A stretch of 64,000 bases of DNA from Triplophysa rosa (taxonomy: Eukaryota > Chordata > Actinopteri > Cypriniformes > Nemacheilidae): positions 7,335,623-7,399,622 of the forward strand of contig NC_079894.1 in assembly GCF_024868665.1 (NCBI RefSeq). Reading direction: 5' to 3'. This document shows, piece by piece, positions 47,132 through 57,947 of this stretch; the first letter of the stretch is position 1; each line of letters starts with the position of its first letter. Both the position numbers and the translations under genes were made by a program. The notes under the pieces were generated by a model, which had not been told where the DNA came from, did no database searches, and was given only the letters and a program-made list of their open reading frames with translations.

Positions 47132-48502
47132 TCAGGGCCGCTTCTGCTTCCGCGACGGCTGCTGGCGGGGTGGCAGTTTCCTCTTCGACGTCCTTTTCCG
47201 GGAGGCAGCCTGAGAAGGGGGCCCTGGAACCGGAGTCGAGGAGGACCGGGGCTGCTGGGAAGCAGATGCCGCTCGGGATCTCGAAGGCCTGGAGGCGGCC
47301 GAGTCGCGGCGGGGCAGGATGTGTTTGATCGCCTCCGTCTGCTTCTTCACCGTCAAAAACTGTTGGGAGAAATCTTCGACGGTGTCACCAAACAGCCCAC
47401 CCTGCGAGATGGGGGCATCTAGAAAGCGAACTATCTCAGACTCCCTCATCTGCGCAAGGTTTAGCCAGAGGTGCCTCTCCTGGACCACCATGGTGGACAT
47501 CGCCCGACCCAGGGCCCGCGCTGTCACCTTAGTCGCCCGTAGAGCGAGGTCAGTGGCGGTGCGGAGTTCCTGCATTGCCACTGGGTCGGTCCTACCCTCG
47601 TATAGCTCCTTCAACGCCTTGGCCTGGTGGACTTGCAGGATGGCCATGGCGTGGAGGGAGGAGGCAGCCTGTCCCGCAGCAGAGTAAGCCTTCGACACCA
47701 GGGATGCTGAAAACTTACACGCCTTGGAAGGAAATCTAGGCCAAGCCCTCCAGGTGGCCGCTGTCTGCGGGCACAGGTGCACCGCGACAGCACGCTCCAC
47801 CTGGGGAAGCTCGACATAGCCTCTGGCTGCCCCACCATCGAGGGAGGTAAGGGCGACAGATCCGGTCTGACGGGAACAGGCCGTGAGGGGGCGTTCCACG
47901 TCTTACTGAGCTCCTCATGCACCTCTGGGAAGAACGGGACCGGGGCCGGGCACGGCTTGGAGCCGCGCTCAGACCCGAGGTACCACGTATCCAGCCGCGA
48001 GCGCTGGGGAGGAGGCAGTGTGGTACAACTGTGGCTGCAACCCAATGCAGTGTGGCTGCAACCCAATGCTCACGGCGGCCCGGAATAGCATGGATGACAT
48101 CTCGACGTCCGCTTCCTCCTGGGCTCCTGGACAAGACGGGGTAGAACCGTCTCCTGGGGGACGATCAGACGAGCGAGACGGGGTGTGAACGGTCCGTGAG
48201 CCTGCGGCTGACGGCTTAATGCTCACAGTGATCCCCATATCACCCCCAGTGCTAACCGAAGCGGATGGCAGGGCCGTAGCCCTTGCAGTCTCGGAACGGG
48301 TAGCAGACGGGTTGGTGGCTGTGTCCATAAAGAACACAGCCACCCGTGACAGCAACGTCTGGATCGCCATCCGCCCGCAGTGCAGGCAGGACGTATCCAC
48401 AAAGGCTGCCTCAGCGTGCCGGAGACCCAAACACCTGAGGCAGACATCGTGTCCATCCCCCTCCTCGATGAGCGCGTTGCACCCACGAGAGCAGCGGGCC
48501 AT
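47132..48502 (-). pseudogene. DIRS Gag-like ORF, frameshifted
   Basis: The N-terminus (from about 48502) has a Cys-rich segment, CSRGCNALIEEGDGHDVCLR followed by CLHCGRM. The frame then shifts near 48020 into one reading RSRLDTWYLGSERGSKP and PVPFFPEVHEELSKTW. It shifts again near 47850 into the C-terminal frame (GYVELPQVERAVAVHLCPQ, YSAAGQAASSLHAMAIL, LRATKVTARALGRAM, DAPISQGGLFGDTV), which stays open to 47132. The end is rich in Ser, Arg and Lys, suitable for RNA binding. A 21-bp in-frame tandem duplication lies at about 48030-48071. Confidence 0.75.
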
Positions 48503-48712
48503 GCCACGCTGGAGAAATTTGCTCTTTTAGAAGGAAAATTTGCTCTTGACACCTCCGGAACTGCCGAGACGCCCAGGGGAGAGTAGCTGCAGGAAGGGAC
48601 TGTCCGCTGCACCATGTCGTAGATTCCAGCAGGAAGGTTGATCGTGAGATCGCAAGAAGACCAACGAAGATCCGCAGAAGATCATAAGATGCGTAGGCTC
48701 TGAAGACCAAAA

Positions 48713-48895
48713 GGTGAATGAATGCTACATGCCATGTTCCTTTTATACCCGGATGTCCAGGGCGGAGTCCGGCATGCAAATTTCATTCGCCAATTTTCAT
48801 TGGCCTTTTCAAAATAATCAGAAGACGATAGGTTCTCAAGTCAAGCCCCATCTGTCGGCTCGACACAACGTCGAGAGACCGACAGAAAGGGAACC
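48713..48895 (-). repeat. DIRS right inverted terminal repeat
   Basis: The inverse of 42858-43075 with a few substitutions. It contains the complementary TATAAAAGG box and the end CCGACAGAAAGGGAAC. Transcription of Gag on the minus strand would start from this arm. Confidence 0.85.
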
Positions 48896-49065
48896 AAGAA
48901 ATTATCTGGATTTCTGGAACTTGTGAATATATAAAGTGTACCTGTTGACTGCTGTTGAGTGTAAAAATGCCTGAAAGAAGATTACCATCTTCAAACAGCA
49001 GCATATGAATGTAAAAACACCTTTACGGATACATTGCAGTAAAAGAAAGTTCTGATTTTGCCTAT

Positions 49066-49244
49066 TGTGGCGGGGGACAGATCCAGGATCAGCATTGCCT
49101 TGGAAACGAGCCCTTGGAATCCAGCCCATGCTGATTCGACACACCTGAAGCCGATTAGCTGCCGGGCGTATAAGTCGCACAAGCACAGCACTCGACGAGC
49201 TTGTTCTCACACATGTTCTAAGGTTGTGTTTTCTCCCTCTGCTC
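49066..49244 (+). repeat. Gypsy left LTR, 3'-truncated
   Basis: Aligns with the first half of the right LTR (TACAGATCCAGGATCAGC, TTCGACACACCTGAAGCCG, CACAAGCACAGCACTC), then breaks within CCCTCTGCTC and passes into coding sequence. Confidence 0.8.
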
Positions 49245-50025
49245 CGCTAATCCCGATGCCCATCATCGAAGTACCCTTCGGCCGCATCGACATGGATCTG
49301 GTGGGGCCGAAGTCCGCCCGGGGCAATGAACACATCCTCGTCATTGTGGACTACGCCACCCGCTATCCAGAAGCCATTCCCCCTCCGTAAGGCCACCGCC
49401 AAGAACATCGCGAAGGAGCTGTTCATGATGTATAGTCGGGTGGGAATTCCAAGGGAGATCCTGACAGACCAGGGGACCCCGTTCATGTCCCGGCTGATGA
49501 CTGACCACTGCCAGCTCCTCAAGGTAAAGCAGCTCCGCACGTCCGTCTACCACCCCCAGACGGATGGACTAGAAGAACGGTTCAACCAGATGCTGAAGCG
49601 GATGCTGCGCCGAGTGGTGGCCGAAGATGGGCGCGACTGGGACCTGATGCTGCCGTACGTCCTGTTTGGAATCCGGGAAGTCCCCCAGGCCTCTACAGGG
49701 TTCAAACCCTTCGAGCTGCTTTTCGGCCGACAGCGTAGGGGATTGCTGGACGTGGCGAAGGAAGCCTGGGAACAGCAGCCTACCCCCCACCGGAGAGTGA
49801 TAGAGCACATACGGGAGATACGGGAGCCGATAGACCGAATCATGCCACTCATAAGGGAACATCTGGCTGAAGCGCAGCAGAGGTGGTATGACCGGCCTGC
49901 CCAGGCACGAGAATTCCAAACCGGAGAGCGGGTGCTCGTCCTCGTTCCCACTGCTACATCCAAGCTCCTGGCCTCCTGGCAAGGGCCCTACACCATCACC
50001 GAACGGGTGTATCCTCCTTCGATGG
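49245..50025 (+). pseudogene. Gypsy integrase core, frameshifted
   Basis: A retroviral-type integrase catalytic core: FGRIDMDLVGPKS (first Asp), ILTDQGTPFMS (second Asp) and YHPQTDGLEERFNQMLKRML (catalytic Glu). A C-terminal part ends KLLASWQGPYTITER. The zinc-binding N-terminal domain is missing. A one-base gain in a C run at about 49377-49383 shifts the frame, so the protein is split between 49058-49390 and 49326-50093. The chromodomain-like tail is also missing: the sequence jumps into RT at about 50012. Confidence 0.85.
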
Positions 50026-51040
50026 GTACCCCATGCCCCGGGTGGATGAGCTACTGGATTGTCTGGGCAGGGCCCAATATATTTACACTTTAGACCTGAC
50101 CAAAGGCTACTGGCAAGTGCCTCTGTCCCCCGAGTCTAAGGAAAAGACAGCGTTCAGCACTCCCAGTGGCCACTGGCAGTACCTGGTCCTCCCATTCTGT
50201 TGCGGCCCCATCAAAACTACGTTTCAGCGTACCTGGATGACATGGTCATTCACTTGAAGAGCTGGGAGGACCACCTAGCATGATTCCAGAGGGTGCTGGA
50301 CGAATTACGATGGGCTGGACTCACTCCCAACCTAAGGAAATGCCATCTGGGACTTATGAAGCCAAGTACCTGGGCTATCAGATTGGCCGGGGTTTGATCA
50401 AGCCACAACCCAAGAAGGTGGAAGCTGTCGGGACGGCGGCCCAACTGACCACCAAGTCACAAGTACGAGCATTCCTAGGGCTGGCGGGTTACTATCGATG
50501 CTTTATTCCCCATTTCTCTTCTATGGCCAACCCCCTAACAGACCTGACCAAGAAGGGGCAGCCTGAAAAAGTGTGCTGGACAGCGGAAGCGGAGACTGCA
50601 TTCCAGGCCCTCAAACAAGCTCTGGTCACGTCACCTGTCCTGCACGCTCTGGACTTCAGCTGCCCCTTTATCTTATAGATGGATGCCTCAGGTGTCAGGT
50701 TGGGAGCCGTCCTCTCCCAAATCCAAGAGGGAGAAGAGCACCCGGTGACCTACATCAGCTGGAAACTCACACCCGCGGAAACTCATTACGCCGCTGTCGA
50801 AAAGGAGGCTCTGGCTGTGAAGTGGGCAATCCTGGAGTTGCGTGGGCTGCAGTTTCACCCTCATCACAGATCACGCCCCGCTACAATGGATGGCCAAGAC
50901 AAAAGATACCAATGCTCGAGTGACGAGGTGGTTTCTAGCACTCCAGGATTTCCATTTCAAAATACAACATCAGGCCGGAGCCGTCAACGGCCACGCAGAC
51001 GGGTTATCATGTATGTGGTCTGGCAGGGCAGGTCTGTCAG
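50013..51040 (+). pseudogene. Gypsy reverse transcriptase and RNase H, broken
   Basis: RT begins abruptly at FDGYPMPRVDELLD, lacking its N-terminal fingers. It continues with YTLDLTKGYWQVPLSPESKE and, after a deletion of roughly 60 bases, the palm motif YLDD at about 50230-50241. A stop follows the palm region; then LGYQIGRGLIKPQPKK and RAFLGLAGYYRCFIPHFSS in a new frame. RNase H (MDASGVRLGAVLSQIQEGEE, KLTPAETHYAAVEKEALAVK) is preceded by a TAG at 50676-50678. The frame shifts again near 50845 before FTLITDHAPLQW. With at least four lesions this is not functional. Confidence 0.85.
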
Positions 51041-51121
51041 GTAACACTACCCCCCCACCCCTGTTATCTCCCCTATGTTACCACAGAGGCAACCTGGATA
51101 CCAGGACGATGCTGGGGGGGG

Positions 51122-51472
51122 TTTGGTGGGGTACAGATCCAGGATCAGCGTGGGCTTGTAAACCAGCCCGGCAGCTCCCGCTGATTCGACACACCTGAAG
51201 CCGATTAGCTGCAGGGCATATAAGCCGCACAAGCACAGCACTCCACAAGCTTGTTCTCACACATGTTCTAAGGCTGTGTTTTCTCCCTCTGCTCAACAGA
51301 GTCAAGCGGCTGAGGATTTACACGAACTTCACGAGCACGGAAAAGGACTTACTGCACTACGGCATCCCGGGGATCTACACTTACACTCTTAAAGCACGTT
51401 TGTGAATAAATATCCCTCCGGGGTTTCAAAATCTAGCTGTCTTGTGTCCGTGTCATCTCTTACCTTGCCACA
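51122..51472 (+). repeat. Gypsy right LTR, complete
   Basis: 351 bp ending AATAAATATCCCTCC...CTTGCCACA, with an AATAAA signal about 65 bases before the end. It differs from the left LTR at several positions, including its first bases (TTTGGT versus TGTGGC), so it is not a very recent insertion. Confidence 0.8.
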
Positions 51473-51497
51473 CTATACTATACTATACTATACTGAA
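51473..51497. repeat. (CTATA)n microsatellite
   Basis: Five pentanucleotide units that include the right copy of the Gypsy target site. The Gypsy element landed in or beside this tract. Confidence 0.9.
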
Positions 51498-51553
51498 ACA
51501 TCTCAAGTCAATGGTTTTATCTTAAAATAAAAACTTACTGTAACAAAGTTCAA

Positions 51554-51869
51554 TGTAGGGAAGGAAGGAGGCGGGAACCGGCGAACATTTAAACAATAAA
51601 CTTTAATAAAAAATAAACAAACAAAAACACGGAAGTAAAAGGCCGTCAGCCACCTCACGGTCGACTGCCGGCCACACAAACATAAATAAAACTTAACATT
51701 TCCGTGCCCGGTCCTCTCTCGTCGGCAGTCCCGTCGCTCGTCCTCTTATGCTCCCTAGCTCCCCGTGAGGCATGCGGGACCGGTGCTCGTACAGCTGATA
51801 CTCATTATCACTCACGCCACCGGCCCCGCCTTCCTGCCCCACGGCTCTTGTCCCTCCTTCCTTGCTACA
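51554..51869 (-). repeat. Solo LTR-like repeat
   Basis: 316 bp bounded by inverted ends TGTAGGGAAGGAAGGAGG and CCTCCTTCCTTGCTACA, i.e. TG...CA on the minus strand. That strand also has TTTATTAAAGTTTATTG, a polyadenylation-like signal, near its 3' end. No internal region and no clear target duplication are seen. Confidence 0.5.
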
Positions 51870-54481
51870 CTTACCTTTTATCCAAGGCTTATGACTCTCC
51901 TTAGAGTATAAGGATCTGTCACCCATCAGTGTTTGTTTTTGATTTTCTCATTTTTTTCTTTTTGTGCATTGCGGTCAAAACAGTTTGTTATTTATTTGCA
52001 TCTTTTTAGCAAGGTTTGTACAGCACAGTGATCAACTACTGTTGTTTTTATTGTGCTTTATAAATAAATTTTGATTTTTGATTGATTATCTTCATTGACA
52101 GAACAAATGAGATGCATGGTGAATTGGGCGGGGTTTAGTGATTCTTTTTCTTTTGTATCATATTTCAGCAATATAGTACGACGGCCTTGCTAGGAAGAAA
52201 AGAAGAAATTCATGTGATGTTTTGCCTGTCTTTCATTGCATTCACATGCTGCCTCCCTCAGAAAATAATCCACTGGAGTCCTTCTTGGACGGTGTTACTG
52301 TAAAAAATCCATGATTAACAAACGGTTAACCTTAGGTTTTCTACTCCATTTGCTAATTTTTCAATTTGATTTTCGAGCAGGCACCACCTCCCTCTGAGAA
52401 GACACCATTATAAGCAAGTCCAATGATGTTTTTCAATGAACATGACACATGAAATGAACAACAGTTACTGCTAACAAAGGTATATATTTTGTCATGAAGG
52501 TTCCATTGGCTCATAACAAGTCCTCATTTTAAAGACTGATGGACTGCTTCTCTTTCCATTATTCTTAAACAAATTATCTGCAGTCTCTAGGCTGTTGGGG
52601 TTTTCAGCCTGAGATCGGACTTAATGAAAAAGACCATCAAAATTTCAATTACATCCCTTGTTCCTTTTTATCTATTCAAACACCAAAGCACACAACAGGA
52701 TGCATTATATTGGTGTAACCAACTATGAGTAATAACTGTGTCAGTGTGATAATGACGGTAAAAGCAATGCATTATGGGTATGTCTAGTGACCTGAGCTGC
52801 TTTTAGTAGCAGTGAAGACTGAGTTCTTGAGTGGGAACGAACCCTAGCTGAGTAGCGTTTGTCAAACGGATATAAAAGGACAACTTTTAACAAATTTGCG
52901 TGATTTTCCTGACATTTGGAACTTTGTCATTAACAAGAAATTCTGGGTCAAACAACTATAAAAGTTAACATTTTGAATCCATTTGATGGGCTTAAATTAA
53001 GCCAAGATTAGACCTTAAGGACATATAGTAACTTATATGTGCCTTAGAAAAGAAACATTTCTGTGTTGATCTTGAGATAACATACTGGCACTGATTTTAA
53101 GATGCCAATAGCCTGATGACTATTTTAAGATTAAGAAAGCTCAAACATGTATTTTAGTCTGGGGACTAGGCTTAAGCCTGTCTGCGAAACCATATATGTT
53201 CAATTGTAAATTATTTACATCTGCATAATCTACACATATAAACAGAAAAGCATTAATATATAAATCTAATATGTCATACTGTAGTATGTGGTAAAAATAT
53301 CTCTTCCTTTCTCTCCATTAAACAGGTAACTGGTTAATGACCCGTGTTGTCAAGACAGGAGTGAAAACTCATTCACTCCATACCGGATTAAACACTTCAA
53401 CCACTCACTTGGGCATAATTTAATGTGGACACGTAAAGAGTTCATTTTCTTACCTTATATGATTAGCTTTTTTCTATTTTGTTATACTGTTTATCGTCAT
53501 GTAATTTTCATACCTAGCATACAGTAGTTTAAGTATCATGTTTCTTCATGCCTGGTGTTGTTTTCCCCTTTTTGTTGGTGTGGTAGGCTAGTGCTTAAAC
53601 TGATAACTAAAAGGTTTTCGATTTAAACTTTGGAAGGTGCTTTCCTAAAGCTAACACCTTCTTGTCCTTATAAAAGGCACTTAACCTCAGGTCTCTCCAG
53701 GGGGTCCTGGACCGCAACACCATTCTTTATTGATAGCCTACATGTGTAGCAGTCTACTATAAGACAGAAAAGCAAATTGTCTCTGGATGTAATGGTTAAA
53801 GGAACAAATGCATCTTTTTAAATAAACTACAATCCACCAAACTAAAGGAACAACACATTCTTAATTCTAATATATTCTTTTATGGACACTTGATGTACTA
53901 TACATTTCTGTTATGGGGAAAAGGAACAACATCATTTGCCTTTTTTTTATATTGATTTGAGGATCACTTATCCCAGCAATTACAGGCATCTATGTAAACA
54001 AGTCGAGCCATAAGCTTTCAAGCAGCACATATTGCGTTCAAACAGGTGGACATCGCTTACATTTCACACAGCTAGAAGCCTCTTGCAGCAAGATTTTTGT
54101 GGCAGTTAATTTATCTCAATCTGTTGTGAATGAATTTTCAACAGAGTTGTCAGGCCTTGTGGCTTTAATTGCTGTAGTCTTTTCCATTACATAGCTAAAG
54201 CAAGATAGTGGCACGACAGCCCATAAATCACTTGACATCAGAAGATCTAAAAGGCGTTTTACTAAATCGTATTTCAGTCATTCTTTGCCCCTGAGTTTCA
54301 GCATTTTAGTGAGCTCACATGGCCTTAAGATTTAGACATTATTGTAAAAAAGTACCCGTTTACTTTACTTCAAATATAGTAGGCCTATATATTTTGTATA
54401 ACGTGTTTCTTCATTTGATAAGCAACACTGTTCAGTCAAGTTTAAAATGTTATTTTGTACCTTTATAGCCACTTGACCACT
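51870..54481. other. AT-rich stretch without recognised genes
   Basis: Only a short LINE-like tail (TGCTTTATAAATAAATTTTG at about 52053) is recognised. No long frame, RNA gene or clear repeat boundary is seen in these 2.6 kb. Confidence 0.5.
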
Positions 54482-54624
54482 TTAAAGGTCCAGTGTATGA
54501 AATTTAGCGGCATCTAGCGGTGAGGTTGCGTCTCACTCCACCCCTGCCTTTCGAGGCACTACGATGGCTGCACAGGACTAAGATGTCATCTCTGAAGACA
54601 TGAAAATACACACTGGACCTTTAA
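54482..54624. mobile_element. TTAA MITE family 1 copy D, internally deleted
   Basis: 143 bp: TTAAAGGTCCAGTG at the left and CACTGGACCTTTAA at the right, a perfect terminal inverted repeat with the TTAA sites. The interior matches only the two outer parts of the 400-bp copies. Confidence 0.75.
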
Positions 54625-56030
54625 ACATGTCCAACAAATAGGCTTAATTTAGTAATTTGCAAGAAATACAGATTAAATCGAAATGCAAGAGTAGTTTAGC
54701 GTTTGGTTCAGCATTTGGTGACAAATGACATCACGACTGATTCTGTCAGCAGTCTGTGATGGTAAATACATTTGGCTGCATAATCAGAAAACGTTCTAGC
54801 CCTAATATAAAGGGACTTGACATCCCAGACTTCCAGATTGAAGTTAAACCAGACCCTCCAGCAATAGCCATGACTTAAAATGAGTCGATTTGACAGAGGC
54901 CTATTATCTGATCGCTAAATCTGGCATCTGTGTTACTCTGTGTCAGTGAGTATTTAGCCTGTAAGCAAAGCAAAAATTCTAATATCTGAACTTTTTAGGA
55001 TGCTACAGTGCAAAATCAGTGAAAGGACATCAGATAAGACTTGAGCCCAGATCCCCAATAACCAACAGCACCTGTTATGTCACGGAAAATGGCAATACGT
55101 TCTGCACCACACATTAAATTTAAAGATCCAAACAAAATAAATCTTCCTTAAAGACCAAGATGAAACAATAAAAGATGCTTTACTGTAGCTCATTGGTTAG
55201 AACATGGCGCTAGCAACACCAACGTCATGAGTTCGATCCCAGGGATTGGACATACTCAGAAACAAATGTATAGTATAATGCATTGCAATGTAAGTCGCTT
55301 TGGATAAAGGCGTGTGCCAAATGAAAAAGATGTCATTATAATTATGCACCATCTTGATCATTCGAGTCACGGTGACCACATTTATTCTCAATAAATGTAA
55401 AGTCCACAAAGTGTGAACGAGCAACATCAAGACAACGTGTGGGGTCAAAGTGTTGACATAGACACAGAATTCATCACAGTGGGTAATGGTCCGTTAGACA
55501 GTGGGCTAGTCAGGGGCCACTAGCTTATTGACATTCAGAGTGCGTCACAGCGCTCGGGTCCCTATACCGCTGTGACAAAACACAACCTCTGAGACAATCA
55601 CAACAGTGTCTGTTACACCTCAGTGAGATGGAAAAAAGCCACCAGATGCAAACATGATAGCCCCTCATTTCCTGTCAATGTCCAGCCTGTATATGTGAGC
55701 ACATCAGCGTGTATATAAGCTATACGTGGTACAAAAAGATCGAATTTTTATCATTACATGTTCACAAACAAATAAACATTTTATTCCGATGTGTGATTCT
55801 CATTTCAGACAGGGCTACAGAGCACACGCCCCGGTAGATTATCTTCTACCTCGTAATACCTCAATCTGTTGCTTTTCCAAGTTTAACACATTTCTAATTG
55901 AACACAGAATGAGAGTCTTTTTCTCTCTGAGAAATTTAATAGCATCATTAAGCATTTATCACATGGCATTTGAGACAAATCACTGATCAATTTCAGAAGA
56001 ATTTAGCTATATAAATTGAAATTCAGAGTG
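54625..56030. other. Intergenic sequence with a SINE
   Basis: Apart from the SINE at 55175-55330, nothing is recognised in this 1.4 kb. Confidence 0.5.
55175..55330 (+). repeat. tRNA-derived SINE with conserved tail
   Basis: A-box region GTAGCTCATTGGTTAG at about 55185 and B box GAGTTCGATCCC at about 55230, both matching a tRNA-like RNA polymerase III promoter. The tail AAGTCGCTTTGGATAAAGGCG is shared with the fragment at 10.12-10.17 kb, and a partner LINE may recognise it. Confidence 0.7.
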
Positions 56031-57141
56031 TAGTGTGACCAGAGCCGATGAAAAACAGAGTTATGACACTCGAATAGATGTCCGTTGGAAGAATGGAATG
56101 CGGAAGTAACTCGTGTCATGGAGTGACCAATAGTTCCAAACACTGCACTGAAGCCCATTCATTTCAATGTCTCCCAAATATGTTGGCGGACATATCTTAT
56201 ATTAATAGATCTTATATTCATATTAGGGATGCTCCGATCAACCTTTTTTGCTTCCGATATCGATTCCGATCCCTGAGATTCAGTATTGGCCAATACCGAG
56301 TACCGATCTGATACTAAAGTACATTTTTTAAAGTGCTGAATTACTTAAAGGAAAGATTTTTTCTACTTTTACACAAATATAATATTAATCTTAGGGGTCC
56401 AAAGAATGTGTCTGTGAAGTTTCAGCTCAAAATACACCACAGATCTTTTATTATATTATGCTCTAATAGCCCAGTTTTGCATGTGAGGAGAAACGCGCTG
56501 TTTTGGTGTGTGTCTCTTTAATTGCAAATGAGCTGCTAGTCTCCGCCCCCCTATTCAGCAGAAAACGCAGCCAGGGCTGTGAGCCGGTGCTTCCAATGAC
56601 AAAACAAGAAAGAAGGGTCACACAAAGCGAATGAGAATTGCTGTGTCTCGTTGTTAAACACCAAACACTTTGTTTTCTATAAGCATACCTGTTTTCACCG
56701 GGGCCATTCGCAAATGTTTTCTGGTCTCGACAGCTTTCGAGAGTGAGACCCGCGATCGTGTGGATGTGAAAAACGGGAGTTTTCACAGATATGTCTATAA
56801 GCGAACGGAGCTCTCTTGTCTCCTGTGAGGCTGGAAACAGTCATCTGTGCTGGTCTGTGCAGCTAACAACAGAACAGTTAGCATGCTTTGCTTAATTTTG
56901 CCATGGTGTGGGAAGTAATTCACCTATGTCGCTTGAGAAAACAAAAGTGGCATAGCTGTTGTAAAATACCTCTAAATCGCGGATGTTGTTTCTCGCTCCA
57001 TGCTGTTCATCGCTCTATACTCCACATGTTAGCTTGTTCACCTGCGTACAGAGCACGTTTAGCGCTCCATGAACAAAGTGACCAAATGCAGGCGATATCG
57101 AGTGTCGGAACTCTGTTTTTCAACGGCTCTGAGTGTGACTA
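56031..57141. mobile_element. TA-flanked DNA transposon, non-autonomous
   Basis: About 1.1 kb between inverted ends of about 40 bp. The left arm has AGAGCCGATGAAAAACAGAG and TGACACTCGA. The right arm gives the complement AGAGCCGTTGAAAAACAGAG and CGACACTCGA. TA borders both outer ends. An unrelated repeat starting GGGATGCTCCGATC (about 56224) sits inside. No transposase frame is seen. Confidence 0.6.
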
Positions 57142-57947
57142 ATGGAAATGTGATGTTTCTGTTTTTTTTAACCCATGTAAAATGATAAGCACAAATGTTC
57201 TGCTTCCATAATTCTACATGCAGTCACTAATCAAAACAACATATGCAGACTCATTCTGTAAAACGTGATACCCATAATAAGTTATGAATGGCCAAAGAAA
57301 TTTACATAAATTTCCATTTGCATTATAGAAAAAATATAAAATAATTGTGAACAAATGAATGTAGGAGTGAATGAATGAGTAAAGGATGCAAAATACAGCT
57401 GGTCCTGTTTTTTTTTATTTGCTAGTCTCTTGGTTGTGTTTGTCTTTAATCATTTTTTTCCTAAGTACACCCTCAGACATTGATTGAATGTCAATGTTGA
57501 AAGAAAATGCCTTCATCTGTTCGTGGCCTCTGTTCTCCTGGGGTTTCATAATGAGATGGGAGACCGCACATCTCATATCTTTTGAATTTGGGGAAAAGTG
57601 TCACATTGAAATTCTACACTTTGGCATTAGTTAAACGTGATGGATGGATGCTGCAACTTGTAATTTATTTTCATGGCCGGGCCAACGCCTGTGAGAGATG
57701 GAGATCACTAAAGAGGAAGTATTAATCCGGACACTGACGCTCTCGTGGCTATTTGAGTTACAAGGTCAAAATTTGAGTTCATTCAAAAAAATGGGCATAA
57801 TAAAAGGTTTTAAAATCAGAAGAGATTTGATTAGATGTTATAAACTTGATATGTGATATAGAGGTGTTTGGTATGGAGAGTTTCCGATAAGGCTATAAAA
57901 AGGATAAGACTCGAGACGACAAAAAAAAAAATAATAATTTCAAAACC
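57142..57947. other. No recognised feature
   Basis: AT-rich intergenic sequence of about 0.8 kb. Confidence 0.5.

Larger units (their letters stand above)
42858..48895 (-). mobile_element. Full-length DIRS-like YR retrotransposon, decayed
   Basis: A 6.0-kb element read on the minus strand: right inverted repeat, Gag, reverse transcriptase/RNase H, tyrosine recombinase, internal complementary region, left inverted repeat. The termini are inverted rather than direct repeats. The internal block at 43140-43250 is the fused complement of the two outer ends, the hallmark that allows DIRS elements to form circles. DIRS elements insert with a tyrosine recombinase and so make no target duplication; none is visible. 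All three genes carry stops or frameshifts, so the copy is dead, although the cis-sequences are well preserved. Confidence 0.88.
49066..51472 (+). mobile_element. Ty3/Gypsy-type LTR retrotransposon, internally deleted
   Basis: Starts TGTGGC, ends GCCACA, and is flanked by CTAT on both sides (49062-49065 and 51473-51476), so it is one insertion. The left LTR is cut after about 179 bp and joins directly to integrase sequence, so the rest of that LTR, Gag and protease are missing. Integrase is followed by RT and RNase H, then a complete right LTR. The IN-before-RT order is unusual for Ty3/Gypsy but is known in the Gmr1-like lineage of fish and other animals. Confidence 0.8.

Noticed and set aside
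55175..55250. Functional tRNA gene
   Set aside because: Same reason: a tRNA-derived SINE head with a SINE tail.
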